A stretch of 64,000 bases of DNA from assembly GCA_944472155.2 (NCBI GenBank), contig OX235272.1:88728020-88792019 (forward strand), written 5' to 3'. A program made the translations under genes and the position numbers. This stretch comes from Trichobilharzia szidati (taxonomy: Eukaryota > Platyhelminthes > Trematoda > Strigeidida > Schistosomatidae). The notes below the pieces were generated by a model. It did no database searches, was not told the origin of the DNA, and was given only the letters and a program-made list of their open reading frames with translations. Below are positions 42,210 through 53,594 of this stretch, piece by piece; the stretch's first letter is position 1; each line of letters begins with the position of its first letter.

Positions 42210-43335
42210 TCTAGAATAATGGCCTTTAACAGTATTGTTTTTTTTAAAATAATTACTATCGATTCGTTAAGATCAATGGAGTTATAGTTCAAGAAAGATG
42301 CATAAGTTATAATAAGCACAAGAAGTGTAATAATTAACAGAATATCAGACAAAATCAAGAAAATCTATGCAACAGTTAAGGATATTTGAAATATTGATGA
42401 CCAAGGTAATGAAACAGTCTGAACCAACTTCTTTTGTTTACATAAGTTAGGCTTCTTAATGTGTATTTCGACGACTTCAGCGATATGTAACAGACGAACT
42501 CGTGAGATAAAACTAAGATTAGTCAGAATACAGTAGATGACTTTGAAAGCTATATTAACATCAATTTTGTATTCCGCATCCACGAGATGGGGTAGAATGG
42601 AACTATGAATTGACTTTATTTCTCCCTTGTTTAACGACAAAGGATTGTGTTCGGAAATCCGAATTACACACCCTATGTAACTGGCTCCGCAGAATTAGCC
42701 AAAATAATAGATACACATAGAAGAGGAAAATTAGGTAATTTATCTTTTACTCCCTCACATAAAGTAGGGGTGTTTGTGAAGGGACAATGTAATAAATTGG
42801 CACTGAATGCTCTTTTTACTGCGTCTCTAAAGCGTTGTGTTATTATTTCACTAGCATCATCATCGAGGAACTGAAGTTGTAAGTAAAAGGCTTTTTTCAG
42901 AATTGACAGTACTTTGACTTTCCTTAGCTTTAGATTTACATTACTGTCAATGAATTTCTCCAGGTAACTGCAGTAGTTATTTAATAATACTGACCTCTTT
43001 ATTAAGACATTTATCAAAACAGATTACTCTGGCTTTGTGGACCAAACAGTCTATTAGATTGTGTTCATATTTCAACGGTTCAAAAATGAGTATATTGACC
43101 AGTTGATGTAGGTTTTCTATACACACTTCTTCTTAATGTCTCATCCTCTTTTCTAGTCATAAGGATGTCAACGAATGAAATATCGGAGATTCTTTCTTTC
43201 GCAATTGTGGAATTTGTTACAGGAAGGACATCGCTTCATTCACATTTTTCATGACAGAAAATGTGTCATCCATGTAACGACCCTTCATTTATCCTCTAAA
43301 TTTCGATTTCTACAAGTGTTAGTTTGCACAAATTT
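42210..43335 (-). mobile_element. PLE-P4, RT palm to endonuclease, minus strand
   Basis: From the high end: GRYMDDTFSVMKNVNEAMSF (Y-M-D-D, about 43280-43225), KESPIFHSLTSL, then LVHKARVICF (thumb), 43017-42673: LKLRKVKVLSILKKAFYLQL, ITQRFRDAVKRAFSANLLHC, EGVKDKLPNFPLLCVSI, and 42640-42365: SLNKGEIKSIHSSILPHLVD, AEYKIDVNIAFKVIYCILT, RVRLLHIAEVVEIHIKKPNL, QTVSLPWSS. The Cys and Y-I-G core between 42720 and 42640 is frameshifted. Then the P4 tail to about 42210. Pseudogene, but most domains are recognisable. Confidence 0.75.
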
Positions 43336-43339
43336 GATT

Positions 43340-43560
43340 AGTTACAAGTTTAATTAAGAAGTCGCTTCAAGTAGAGAACCACTGAAAACTAGGGATTACT
43401 TGACAGCTGTTTCGTCCCACTTTGGGACTCTACCTGGAATAGAACCCAGGGCCTTCATGTTACGAGTTCAACTCATTGATGACCATTCAGCCTTTGGTAT
43501 CGAATCTAATGGCCCATGAATTCTAACTTCTGACAGTCACATAAAATCGCCTAAAACCCT
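43340..43560 (-). mobile_element. SINE-A, minus strand
   Basis: Reverse has GAGTCCCAAAGTGGGACGAAACAGCTGTCAAGTAATCCC (stem II, GAAAC, stem III) with the CUGANGA core deleted, a GGGTTCTATTCC B-box, and the family tail at 43340-43400. Confidence 0.6.
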
Positions 43561-43599
43561 GAAAATTAATCAAATGTTTACTAGTGACGCAATACAGGT

Positions 43600-43700
43600 T
43601 GCAGTTCACTGGAGTTCTAAGGAGAAGTAGTGACAGGTGAAGTCAGCTAGGTTGGGTATGAGGACAAATATTCGCCTGTAATAGTGAGTGGCGGTTAGGG
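43600..43700 (+). mobile_element. SINE-A upstream module, isolated
   Basis: CTGGAGTTCTAAGGAGAAGTAGTGACAGGTGAAGTCAGCTAGGTTGGGTATGAGGACAAATATTCGCC matches 40100-40140 and 60575-60650. Here there is no tRNA-like head behind it. Confidence 0.5.
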
Positions 43701-43914
43701 CATATATAGCAAAATTCTATATTGTATTATTTATACTACTGTCAAGAGTGAATTCAGAAAAAGAAACTAAGTTTACTTCCGTTATCCTTCTTATTTCTGA
43801 TTCTCTTGGTAACATTATTTTTGCTTACCTGGGAAACGTTGGTATATAAATATGGCGTGAAATTTATCAGAATCCAGTGTACCGCGAATGTGAATTTTAA
43901 ATTTGTCGGTAAAC

Positions 43915-45145
43915 TCTATAGACAGGTGAATGGAATGCAATAGGCTTTCCATTGGGTCCCATGTAAGCAGATTTCTTTCTGGAGTAAACTAGAAAATGGT
44001 GATTTGAACTGCATTATCAAAAGATTCTCATTTTATTACCGGTATGTTGGTGACACCTTCATCCTTTGTGAAAACAATTCGGACAGGAACGCAATGATAT
44101 ATCAATTCAACGAAGTACATTCAACAATCAAATTCACTTGTGGAGAAGAATCCCGAAGTAAAATTGTCCTTTCAGACGTCCTGCTGACAAGAAAATCGGA
44201 CGGTAGTATAAAAATAAATCTTCATAAGAAAAGTACCTGGACCAGTCAATATACACATTTTTACAGCTTTTTTCCTCCCCAGTATAAAAGAAATTTGGTA
44301 AAGACCCTTTGCTACAAGGTCAGAGTTATTTGTTCAGAAGATGCCACTGAATAAGAACTTAAGGTTGTATACGACACGTTAATTGAAAGCAGCTACCCTG
44401 GAGAAATCATCACGAAAAAAAACGGACAAGAGAGTAGAAAAGAATCCTTCTGTGTCTGCTAACGAGAAGCCTCTACATACATGACTAAAATTCATAATTG
44501 ATATACCGAGTGAAACAATAACCAACAAGTTGAGAGAATCGATTCAAAGGACGTTTAATGCTGGCAAGCTGCAGTTTATATTTTCGACACTAACGGTTGT
44601 GGTTCCGAAATTGAAGGATGAAGTGCCTAGCCCAGACACCTCTAGCTGTATCCATCAGTTCAACTTCTCCTGTGGAGTCAGTTATATGGACGGCTGCTCT
44701 AGAAATTTAATTTTTCCTGCTCGGCAACACCTCCCCGTGTAGTTAAATAAAAGTGTTGTTGTAACAATTAAGAGCTCTATATTGTACCACTTCATGTAAA
44801 CAAACCACACAGCTGGCAATTAAGAGTCTTTCTCTATCATCTACCAGGTATCAAGTAAATCAACAAAGGAATCTAGATACTGAATACCCTGAAACATCAG
44901 AGGCCATTGCAATTCGCTTAAATCGACTGGAGCTCTGTGTACAAAAGGAACAGGTCCAGTCAGCTACTGTTGCTACCCTGACCTGCTGTCTGATACTCAA
45001 ACAGTTGAGTGCTATATTAATTCATATCATCTCTTACTGATGCTTTTGAAATGTAATCACTTGTCGATACTATTGATTCAATGTAACTTAAAACAGCATT
45101 CATGTTGTTAATAACAATGTTTCTTTAATTATTATGGTCACATGA
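43915..45145 (+). mobile_element. PLE-P4, RT palm to endonuclease start
   Basis: NGMQ-AFHWVPC (motif B area, frame broken), then ORF 44004-44354: NCIIKRFSFYYRYVGDTFI (Y-V-G-D, second Asp position altered to Gly), NDRNAMIYQFNEVHSTIKFT, SKIVLSDVLLTRKSDGSIKI, WTSQYTHFYSFFPPQYKRNL (WTGQY-NF-SF-P--YKR-LVKTL), VKTLCYKVRVICSEDATE, then broken thumb, and ORF 44530-44742: RESIQRTFNAGKLQFIFSTL, SSCIHQFNFSCGVSYMDGCS (Y-I-G now Y-M-D). Followed by a P4-type tail (44980-45140) like 60270-60430. Catalytic residues are mutated in both domains. Confidence 0.8.
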
Positions 45146-45149
45146 TTGT

Positions 45150-45865
45150 AGAACCTGATGGCGAATTTATTGAAAAAAAATATTCCTTATTCATCAATCA
45201 GTCTTTTAAATTTTTTAGTCAGTAAAAATTCAATGTTTAAATAGTTCCAGGTAGAGAGTTCAGACTGATAAAAGTGATTACCGAATTCAAGCTGCGCGCA
45301 GCCAAGTTTAACACAGATGAAGCGGTGAGGTCAAGGCAACATGCTCACTAGTCTGTTATACGTTTTTAATATCGATAAATGAGAATGTATCTTATCAGTT
45401 CCATGATTAGATTTTATAAAATGTAACAAGCTATTTGAGAGAAGTAGCACTTCAAGGAAATACTTATGGGCAGTACAAGTGTGCACACTTATTTTTCACA
45501 CTGATGATCCTATTTAAGTTAATTCAGAAAAGTGTGGTCAATCCACTCAATAGTCGTTTCTTCAGCTTACGTATGATCGATAGACCTTATCACAGCGTGT
45601 GTATCCAATTCTAATCGATAATTTTAAATAATACGGCAGAAAGTAGACAGGTTAATCCTACACATCTGGTTGACAGAAGTGATTGTTGGATTTGACAGGA
45701 AAGAAATTGCACGACATTCTGGAAACGAATTGGCTTTTGTAACTGCTGTATTCGTGCACTTGATGTATCAGAATAGTGACCAATTAGTGACAAATAATCA
45801 TTCTGTATCAGTCTTTCATTCTTATTTACTTATATTTTGACTAGACCACCTAATTCTTCTTTTTT
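45150..45865. other. No gene recognised
   Basis: P4-like tail remnants to about 45240 (TTATTGAAAAAAAATATTCC). The rest is unassigned; the minus-strand ORF 45611-45793 shows nothing I recognise. Confidence 0.4.
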
Positions 45866-45867
45866 TG

Positions 45868-45968
45868 ATTATAGATTGATTCCACACCGTAATTTTTGGT
45901 ACAGGTATGGAATTTTCAGCATGTGATATCGGTAGCCCAAATTTTGCAGGCCGACCATAGATATAGGC
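45868..45968 (-). mobile_element. SINE-E 3' fragment, minus strand
   Basis: TAGATTGATTCCACACCGTAATTTTTGGTACAGGTATGG, AGCATGTGATATCGGTAGCCCAAATTTTGCAGGCCGACC is the reverse of the SINE-E body. Head missing. Confidence 0.8.
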
Positions 45969-46014
45969 TGTTTATTTTTCAAGTATTTTGAAAAATACAC
46001 CATTGTTCCTTAAT

Positions 46015-47090
46015 AGTGGTCAAATGTCTACCTCAACTTCATTGACTTTGAAAAGGCCTCGGACAGAGTTGACCACGAAGTAATTTGAAAAAACTTCTTC
46101 AACACTACAGAATGCAGCGTTATAAACATTTGTCAACCTTATTCAACAGCTATATTGTAATGACACATGTCAAGTGATCTACAATGGAACACTCAAAAAG
46201 GAAGTCTTTGAAATGAATAAAGTGTTAAGACAATACTGAGTACTATGAGCGATCAAACTTTTGGACGTGGTAGACGTGATTACGTGGCAGGCCATTGGAA
46301 ATATGAAGACAGGAATACGTTGGACTGACAAGAAGACGCTAGAAGATCTGGATGTCGAGGCTGATACATGTCTATTGTCAAGCACACTTGAAGGTCTACA
46401 GGGGATAACCAAATAGTTGACAGAAGAGGCATGCAAAAAAAACAGATCTTCAAGTGAAAACAGAGGTGAAGATACCTGACTAACAGTATCAACAACAAGC
46501 ACCAATCACTATTACTGGGAGAAATTCGAAGGTAGTTACTCCCTTCACTTATCTGGAGAGAGTCGTTTCAGCTACAAGCGGCACGGATGAGAATTTCAAA
46601 AACACTTAGGATGGAACGAAGAAAGCAAGACAGACATTTATTACTGTAAAACAGGTGTGCAGTTCTACAACATTCCCCACAAGGACTAAGACAGGGATTT
46701 CCAATACGAATGTTGTGTCAGTACATCTGTATGATTCAGAGACTTGGGGTATCGCAAAAGGCAGACTTTCGTCAACAGTTGCCTTCACTGGCTTCATGTT
46801 GAATATCAGATGGCTGTTATGAAAGGTTTAGGAACAAGAACCTCCGAAGTGCGACAAACCAACCAAGAACCCGCTGACCAATAAATATGCACAATAAAAA
46901 GAGATGGATTGGACGCATGCGGCAGAGACCACAGAACAACACCGCGCTCCAGACCCTCGAGTGGAATCCAAATTGGAAGCGAAGAGTTGAACGTCGAAGA
47001 GTGACATGTGCTATTTTGTCTGTGTCGGCTTGCACAAAGTGTAGTGATAATAGGTAGCGGCAAGACCAGTGACTTCCGAAGCACTTAGGT
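46015..47090 (+). mobile_element. RTE LINE, RT palm to C-terminus
   Basis: NFIDFEKASDRVDHEV (about 46033-46080; RT motif A, FIDYEKAFDSVD), CQVIYNGTLKKEVFEMNKVL (EVKTGVRQG region), TGIRWTDKKTLEDLDVEADT (46311-46370; the F-A-D-D catalytic box is replaced by V-E-A-D), CLLSSTLEGLQG, then STTSTNHYYWEKFEGSYS (TYLGS region), FVNSCLHWLHVEYQMAVM, TNQEPADQ, KRDGLDACGRD and AQSVVI. It is 5'-truncated before motif A and full of stops. RTE elements supply LINE machinery to schistosome SINEs; this copy cannot. Confidence 0.7.
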
Positions 47091-47194
47091 TTCAGTTAAA
47101 TCCGACTGGATAACCTATGAGCACCTGACAAATCTTTATGCTATCAAATTACTTTCTTAACCACTGAGATTTCCTTATTTTCCTGAGTATTGGT

Positions 47195-47218
47195 AATGCA
47201 TATATATATATATATGTA
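47195..47218. repeat. (TA)n microsatellite
   Basis: CATATATATATATATATGTAATG near 47199-47217. Confidence 0.85.
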
Positions 47219-47399
47219 ATGTATTTTTGTGTAACAAAGTTTTGGCGGCAGGCGCAGATCACTTTTATCTTCTGATTTCCCCATGGACTCAAAGTAGCAG
47301 AAGGTATTACATGAAGAACAGCAGTATTCGGTCGTTAGCAAAGCTGCCCACTGCATTTCACTATCGAATCCACAAATCAGTAATATTATTGTATCAACA

Positions 47400-48155
47400 A
47401 ACATAACCTATGTCCAAGTAGAAATCGATAATAAGAGCAGAACGGCAATGGCTATGAGGTCAACTACATAGGTCAAACTAGTAGGTCAAGAGTAATGAGA
47501 TTAACAGAACATAACAGTTTAGAATGATTGACCCCACGAAGATTAGTAATTTAGAAAAAACTCAGCAATAGCACTGCATGCATTAAAACACAACTACACA
47601 ATAGAGTGGGTGGGACAGAGTTAAGATTCTAAAAAGTAACAAAGGTAGGTGGAGAGAGAGACTGATTACTGAATCTTGGATCATCGAGTCCGCACCCAAC
47701 ACAACACATGCAATAGAAGTGATTCAATGCAAATACCAGAGATATGGAAGATATAATTACCACCAGTCAAATCACAGGAGGATAATAAATAATCTTAAAA
47801 TGTATTCAGTTCACATTATAATATTATAACAAGTTATTTATTTTACCATGAAAACAATCGTCTTATTTCCCATCTGATTGTATTTGATTGATAACACTGA
47901 TATTATTTCTGAATGTACATTATCTTATATTGGTTTTTTATTCAAATGTCTAATCAGTTTCACTCAGATATATAAATGGAGTAAAAGGTTGTGTGAGTAG
48001 TGCCGTGATATGATTATAAGCAGCAATAAAATGGGCTCGAAAGGTGGTTATCAGTAAATATTACTGTATAACGCAGTGTGACTTCATCAAAATAAATTTC
48101 ATCGATAGTGGTGTTATACTCTACCACAGTGCCAAAGTTTTATAATTATATCAAT
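47400..48155 (+). mobile_element. PLE-P3 endonuclease and end
   Basis: GYEVNYIGQTSRSRVMRLTE (about 47452-47512; Y-I-G intact), then EHNSLE, PRKISNLEKTQQ, a gap in frame, WVGQS / DSKKVTKVGGERD-like, RLITESWIIESAPNTTHAI (W-RERLITESWFIES), SDSMQIPEIWKI. Then the P3 end with TGTGTGAGTAGTGCCGTGATATGATTATAAGCAG...GGCTCGAAAGG and TACTCTACCACAGTGCCAAAGTTTTATAATTATATC, which matches 140-180. The only P3 copy here with a readable Y-I-G. Confidence 0.65.
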
Positions 48156-48399
48156 AAGACAGAACAAGATTTCGTTAATTAACATGTCACTCTGTCAGGA
48201 AATCGAAACAGATAACGAAACCACTGACTAGGAAACATTAAGTAGCAAAATCAAACCGATACGCTTAGAGATTCCAGTACACGATTTATTTTGTTCAAAG
48301 TAAATGATTCGTCTCTCTGAACTTTTGATTTGATGTCGATGAAACTCCTTGCATATCCATTTTGGATAAACATTTCGGAAGTTGTAATTATTTTTCTAT

Positions 48400-48620
48400 T
48401 GGTAATTTTTAAATTGTACAAGGTATGTGGACGATATTTTTATCAGGTAACGGTCAAGTTGAATTTTAAGTACCAGTAACTGCAAACAGATTGTGACCAC
48501 ACCCGTGACCTTGAATGGACCAGTGAGATTCTTCACGTGAGTTCAAGCTTCTATTCCGCTTAATTCGACTGAAGTGCCTGCTCTAACGGAATGACGTCTG
48601 AAATTTGGTGTAGACCACAT
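48400..48620 (+). mobile_element. Possible PLE RT catalytic fragment
   Basis: AGGTATGTGGACGATATTTTTATC at about 48420 translates RYVDDIFI, a PLE-type catalytic box, preceded by LVIFKL. Nothing convincing follows before 49695. Could be chance, but eight matching residues beside other PLE pieces argue otherwise. Confidence 0.4.
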
Positions 48621-48624
48621 TTTC

Positions 48625-49370
48625 CAGTACTGCTTAGATGTGAGATTGATTAGAAATAAGAGAATTTGTTCATGTACAGGTGTCATGAGTATAAAAAGCT
48701 TCAGTAGGTCGATTGCTGGATATGTTCATCGTTGTGCAATTTGTTTGAGACGAGTTAGTGTGAGGGAAAGTAAGCTAGTGATTCTAATATTTCGTAGGAA
48801 CATCTTTTGCTAGATCCCATCTGTCATTAACCCAGATTTACTATATATTTGTAATTACTGGGTTTTAAAACAGCCTGTGAGAGCTGCAGCTGCTGAAACT
48901 GGAAATAGTCTCACATGAACATTTCAGTGGTACCAGCACTGCAGGGATTTCACATCCTGGAAAATGGTGAGACTTACTTCTTAATGGGAGGAGAAGGTGT
49001 CGTCGTACACGTAGATGAAACTGTCTTATTAAAGAAAATATGAATACATAATCAAGAACGAGAGAATGCTTGGGTGATTGGTTTATACGGTACCTCTCTA
49101 CAGAAAGGAATCTTCGAGAGGATAGCAGACAGAACGTCAACTAACTTAGTACCTATTATCACTCTAATGGTGAAACAAGGATCTATAATACACACACATG
49201 AGTGAAAAGGATATAACTCGTTGTCATCCCTGGGATATATTCATCATACAGTAAACCACACTATTAATTATTGGGATCCTAATACAGGGACCTACACAGT
49301 TTTCATAGAAGGATTTTAGAGAAGGTTGCAGGACGGGATTACAGTCATTAACGGATCTCAAAAGGACATT
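48625..49370. other. No gene recognised
   Basis: Probably decayed PLE sequence between the catalytic fragment and 49375. No motif assigned. Minus ORF 48865-49140 not recognised. Confidence 0.3.
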
Positions 49371-49374
49371 ATTT

Positions 49375-49660
49375 GCAGCCTCTTAGGTGAATACATGTAT
49401 AGAATGTAGTTTAACTTCTCTATTGATATTCCTATGGAAAACTGGGAGTCGCTTTTTTCATACATCACAGAAAGATATCTTGTGTAACATTTTTACGCCT
49501 TTACAATACATTATTTTGATAAATAGATGCATTTTATACGTAAAAATAGTCTTTGTCGTGGGATTGGTGCATTCAAGGTCTTTCGATGGTTGGTAGTCAC
49601 TGGTGCTTAAAGTTTAACTTCGCCCATGTGATAATGACTACGGCCTAAATCAGTTGTTAC
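49375..49660 (+). repeat. Dispersed repeat shared with 8425-8700
   Basis: See 8425-8700. Directly upstream of a PLE RT fragment. Confidence 0.45.
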
Positions 49661-49689
49661 AGGTGTTTAGCAACTGCAATCAGGCAATA

Positions 49690-50000
49690 AACTAAAATTC
49701 CGCTTCTTGATGTGAAACTAACAAGAACAGTCGACAGAATCTTAAGCAGGTCTGTCGATAGGAAACCCACATGGAATTGTCAACTAACAAGTTTCTACAG
49801 TTAAGTGTCTGTTGGACGAGAACGAAATTTAATGAAATCCCTTGTCACTCGGGTCTGGCACATCTGTAACCTAGATGCTCTAGAAAAGGAATTACAACTT
49901 CTGAAACAAATCTTCATCCAAAATTTATACCCACCAAGATCTATTGGGAAGGACATCAAACCAAAAGTGTGGAAAAACAAAACACTGTTTGTACCGAAAC
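49690..50000 (+). mobile_element. PLE RT thumb fragment
   Basis: KLKFRFLDVKLTRTVDRILS, RSVDRKPTWNCQLTSFYS, then ORF 49805: RNLMKSLVTRVWHICNLDAL, EKELQLLKQIFIQNLYPPRS, IGKDIKPKVWKNKTLFVPK. The order matches FLDVLLTR-DG-L-R-VYRKPTWTGQY-NF-S, KR-LVKTL--RA--IC, LE-EL--LR--L--NGYP. Endonuclease absent. Confidence 0.75.
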
Positions 50001-50885
50001 AGAATAATAACAATAAAGTTTATATATTGTACAAAATTTTCAGCATAGTTTATTGCGTGATGTTTTCTCTTCATCCAGGATCTTCAAATAAAATATCACG
50101 TGACGGTAGACCATGTGAAACACTTCTGCCTGACATGAAGCCCAAACCAAGAAATTATGTTGTCTTGCCTTTGTCTTATTAAGTAAATGCATGTAAATTG
50201 GTTGAATGGCAATTAGAAAAGTTTCAGGAATCCATTCTGTGAACCAAGGACACAACCCATGAACAGCTATCTCTTGCATTGCAATACACCCCAACCCACG
50301 GTTATGTTTTCTCTCATGATAACTAGAAACTTGCGAATCAGCAAGTTGTAAACACATTAAATACTCGCCAGAGTATAAAACTTAATTAAAGGTCATATTC
50401 TATCAGATTTAAACAAACTGAATGGGAGAAAATATCTATGACACATCAATGGGATTTTTCGGCAGCCCAAATTTAAGCAGGCAGCCTGTAGTGAACATGA
50501 ACTCTGATCCATAAGAAGACTTAACCTTCGATAACCTTAAGAGTAGTGCATATGACACGGAAACAACAAAACAAAAAACAGTGATAATTTGAATTTGAAT
50601 GAAAGTTTTTCTGTAGGTAAGAGAAACAAGCTGAAATTCACTAATCATCATCTAAGAATGACGGAAACTAGCAACAGTATTAATTAGGTGAAATAATGAA
50701 GATATTAAAATTAATATTCTAATTGACAGTTGAGTAAATAATTTACCCGACCACCTTTCAGATATTAAAGGCTTATATCAGCTTTTGTGAGTACTTAGTC
50801 GAGTTTATACAGTTATAATAGCAGTTTGTGAGGAAAGTGGATGTTCATCCGTAGCTCCATTTGGTGTTTACATTATATCAAGAAT
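50000..50885. other. No gene; short SINE-E scrap
   Basis: TCGGCAGCCCAAATTTAAGCAGGCAGCC at 50459-50487 resembles a minus-strand SINE-E body. The remaining sequence was not assigned on either strand. Confidence 0.4.
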
Positions 50886-50889
50886 AAAC

Positions 50890-51115
50890 AAAAGTTAGAA
50901 CTCGAGGGTCATTGAATTTCAACCTAGTGGTTGAATGGTTAACGAGTTGGTCTCCCAACCAGAAGGTCCCAGGTTATATCGCCAGCGGGTAGGCACTGCT
51001 GAAGAGACCCAAACTACAACGAAACGGCCATCTAGTACTCCGTGATTCTCAATGATCCGTCTAACTGAGGTTAGTTCATTCAGAAATCTAAACTCTAAAC
51101 CAGAGTTGTTAAACA
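50890..51115 (+). mobile_element. SINE-A
   Basis: AACTCGAGGGTCATTGAATTTCAACCTAGTGGTTGAATGGTTAACGAG (A-box), GGTTATATCGCC (degraded B-box), GCGGGTAGGCACTG, ribozyme at 50993-51038, tail TCAATGATCCGTCTAACTGAGGTTAGTTC. Confidence 0.7.
50993..51038 (+). ncRNA. Hammerhead remnant, core kept, stem II lost
   Basis: Core CTGAAGA and GAAA are intact. Stem I GCACTG/TAGTAC is partly paired. Stem II GACC...CAAC cannot pair well. Probably inactive. Confidence 0.5.
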
Positions 51116-51519
51116 CTTTCTAAGAGGAGTAATAGAAAGATATGGAAACCAGAAGTGATTAAAAGAGCTGAGAACAAGGTGTAAACGACATTTAATATGA
51201 ACAAACAAATACACTTTTGTACTTTTATATAAACTATCCACAACTTAGATATGATTAAACAAGAAGAATGAATACGCCATATGATTCTTGGTTAATGCAT
51301 TCCTTCAATATTTTCATTTTAATCGTCCCTCTGAAGAAGTTCGGACCAGACTGACGAAAGAAAAGTTAGAATTATTCATTTTTATATCGCTGAGATTTGC
51401 ATGAATGTAACTTTATACATATGCCTTCTGTTGTTTTCACTTAGCCCACGATATTTTACCAAACTACTAGATCAGTTCACGATCGAAGTTCATATTTCGA
51501 ATATACAGTTCATTTGTTG

Positions 51520-51755
51520 TTATTGGATAATTGGAGGCGATCGGCAGGAAGCCCTCGACCTAGGTTTCGCGCTAGTTGGCACTCACCAGTCAGAAAGGTG
51601 TGTCTGCAATCTTGAAGAAACTCATGTCTCTCCTAAGATTCGAGCCCACATCACCCAGTGATGAAGTCAAAGATGATACCACTGGGCTATTTGGGCTCGC
51701 GATTCACCTACTGTAGGACTGTATTGGATACTTTTGTAGGGGACTTTCTAGCGAA
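51520..51755 (+). mobile_element. SINE-C
   Basis: GGAGGCGATCGGCAGGAAGCCCTCGACCTAGGTTTCGCGCTAGTTGGCACTCACCAGTCAGAAAGGTG, CAAAGATGATACCACTGGGCTATTTGGGCTCGCG (minus-strand tRNA-like head GCCCAAATAGCCCAGTGGTATC). Same organisation as 13500-13700. Confidence 0.65.
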
Positions 51756-51759
51756 CTCA

Positions 51760-52195
51760 GTAAAAGAACAAGTATTTGAATAAAAATCCAAGTTAATGAG
51801 ATGATAGTGTAACAGTATATTATTAAAAATACAGTTAACGAGTTATTTAAATTAATGGTTACTTGGTGATAAAGTACCGATGCTACAAATTATTAATATA
51901 ATCCACAAAAGTGTTCACTGCTAGAGTCATGTCTACTAGTAGAAGCTATTCACCGGTTGTAGAATAGTCTTTGGATGAGGATGAAAGGTTCCTGAAAAAT
52001 CCAAAGTATACAACACGGTTAGTAGTGAAGCAAGTAGATAGTATAGACTAGTGAGAAGAAGACGCGACCAGCACACTGTATTTCAGATTGTACCCAGAAA
52101 TTATCTATATTCCAACATGAATCGTTTTAAACAAAAGTCGTGTAAAAATGTTTCTAATTTCAACATCTAACAAAAGAATGTACAATCGTATTGTT
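51760..52195. other. No gene recognised
   Basis: AT-rich, unassigned. Confidence 0.35.
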
Positions 52196-52214
52196 ACAGA
52201 CTCCACACTTTGAT

Positions 52215-52515
52215 TGAACACTGGGTAACTGGCACCGTATGTCTAGTCCTTTGTTTGGTGCAGACTGAATTCTGTCTCACAGTGGATACGAGCTTCTTCA
52301 AGCTTGCAGATACGCCTTGCTGACTGGTGACTGACTGCCAACAAGCACGAAATCTAGGTCCAAGACTTCGTACCGATTGCCTTCAACCATATAATAACAA
52401 AAATTCAGAGTGTATTGTAATGGCAAGCAACCTAGCGTGATGGCCACATCACAAACTGACTGATAGAATCCAGTCTGCGCCAGACAAAGGACTAGACACT
52501 AATTAGTGTTTAATT
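52215..52515 (-). mobile_element. SINE-C pieces
   Basis: CTAGTCCTTTGTTTGGTGCAGACTGAATTCTG and later, inverted, CAGTCTGCGCCAGACAAAGGACTAGACACTAATTAG enclose the AACCTAGGTCC / CAATCGG block: the two ends of the repeat are inverted copies of each other. Strand is nominal. Confidence 0.55.
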
Positions 52516-52599
52516 ACAAAGTATGCAGTTGGTTTAATGTCATTCGACTATATACCACCTACAAAATGTAACCGCTTATATGAATTTAAAAACTGAGTT

Positions 52600-52940
52600 G
52601 TACTCACTTATCTTACATTTGTTTTCAAATTACATTGATTCTTTTTCTCGTTGGTTTCATCAGAAACAATAAGAATGAACCATTTATATCGACTGTGAAA
52701 CATTCTAGCATACTGAATGCATTTTCGAACAGAGAGAAGCGTTTCCCGCTCGAGCGGGATACTGAATGCATTTATAACCACGCGAGGAATCGAATTTGTT
52801 TCGATAAAACAAGAATCAGTGAATTCACAGTACAAAACGATGTTATTCTATCTTATGGGTCCTCATCAACTGTAGACTACCTGAAATTACATTGGTTGTG
52901 CAAGAATGGAAATCTAACATACTCTAAATATTAGAATGAT
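52600..52940 (+). other. 99-codon ORF with local duplication, unrecognised
   Basis: ORF 52635-52934 is open and crosses a palindrome (52744-52759) and a repeated ATACTGAATGCATTT (52710-52724 and 52759-52773). I recognise no domain. The internal duplication gives the repeated sense SILNAF / TECIYN in different frames, which argues against a conserved protein. Confidence 0.25.
52744..52759. repeat. 16-bp perfect palindrome between direct repeats
   Basis: TCCCGCTCGAGCGGGA, GC-rich in an AT-rich setting; its right edge abuts the second copy of ATACTGAATGCATTT. Confidence 0.85.
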
Positions 52941-53179
52941 AGCAGATAGAGTTGATATAGATTAAGGCACCCAAAATATAAGCATCACAATTTTTAGTTT
53001 GAGTTATTATCTATTTATAATGTGAAATTCAAGGGTGAAGGGTAGTCAAAAAAGATAATAAATACTCACCTCATAAAGCTACATAAAAAATTCAAAAATT
53101 TACTCAGTCATCTGAAATCACTAATATGTAGGATTATGCAAACAGTGTAATCAGAATTAAACGCAGTTACCACGAGAGT

Positions 53180-53320
53180 GAGAGGTTGATCGTACTCTCT
53201 TTCTGTATGCTTAGGTTTGATTGAAAATGTTTGACAGCAATCGCTTCGGGAAATCGTAGTAAATTTAGTGTTGAGACTGAAACCATACGATCATCCCAAG
53301 GTAGTGAATTTTCATTTCAT
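53180..53320 (-). mobile_element. PLE endonuclease C-terminal scrap, minus strand
   Basis: Minus strand about 53300-53200: LRFPEAIAVKHFQSNLSIQK, ESTINLSL. Compare IAESLAIWGLKPNLSIQK at 9640-9590. Short but distinctive. Confidence 0.5.
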
Positions 53321-53594
53321 ACTACTGGTTCAGAGATGGACGATACTTTACTTCCAGTTATTGTTAATTCATGAGGTGACGTAATCTTCAAATTATCCTA
53401 AATCAGAGTGAAACAAATTTTCAGTATTCGTTTGACTTTCAGTTGTTCTGCTGGTAATTTCGATTCTTGACTAAACACATTTTGTGTATATTAGAAATTG
53501 CTTAGTCTTTTTCTTTTCTAAGAAGATTTTGAGCAATTCACAAGTGTAAGGAAGGTATTTTAAAGTTGATGTATTCATCAACAGTCTTCCGATC

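Noticed and set aside
49805..50182. 125-codon ORF as a host gene
   Set aside because: Its first 65 codons are a PLE RT thumb and the rest is unrelated read-through.
52635..52934. 99-codon ORF as a possible novel gene
   Set aside because: Contains a local duplication and palindrome, has no domain that I recognise and no visible splice context. Kept only as an unrecognised region.
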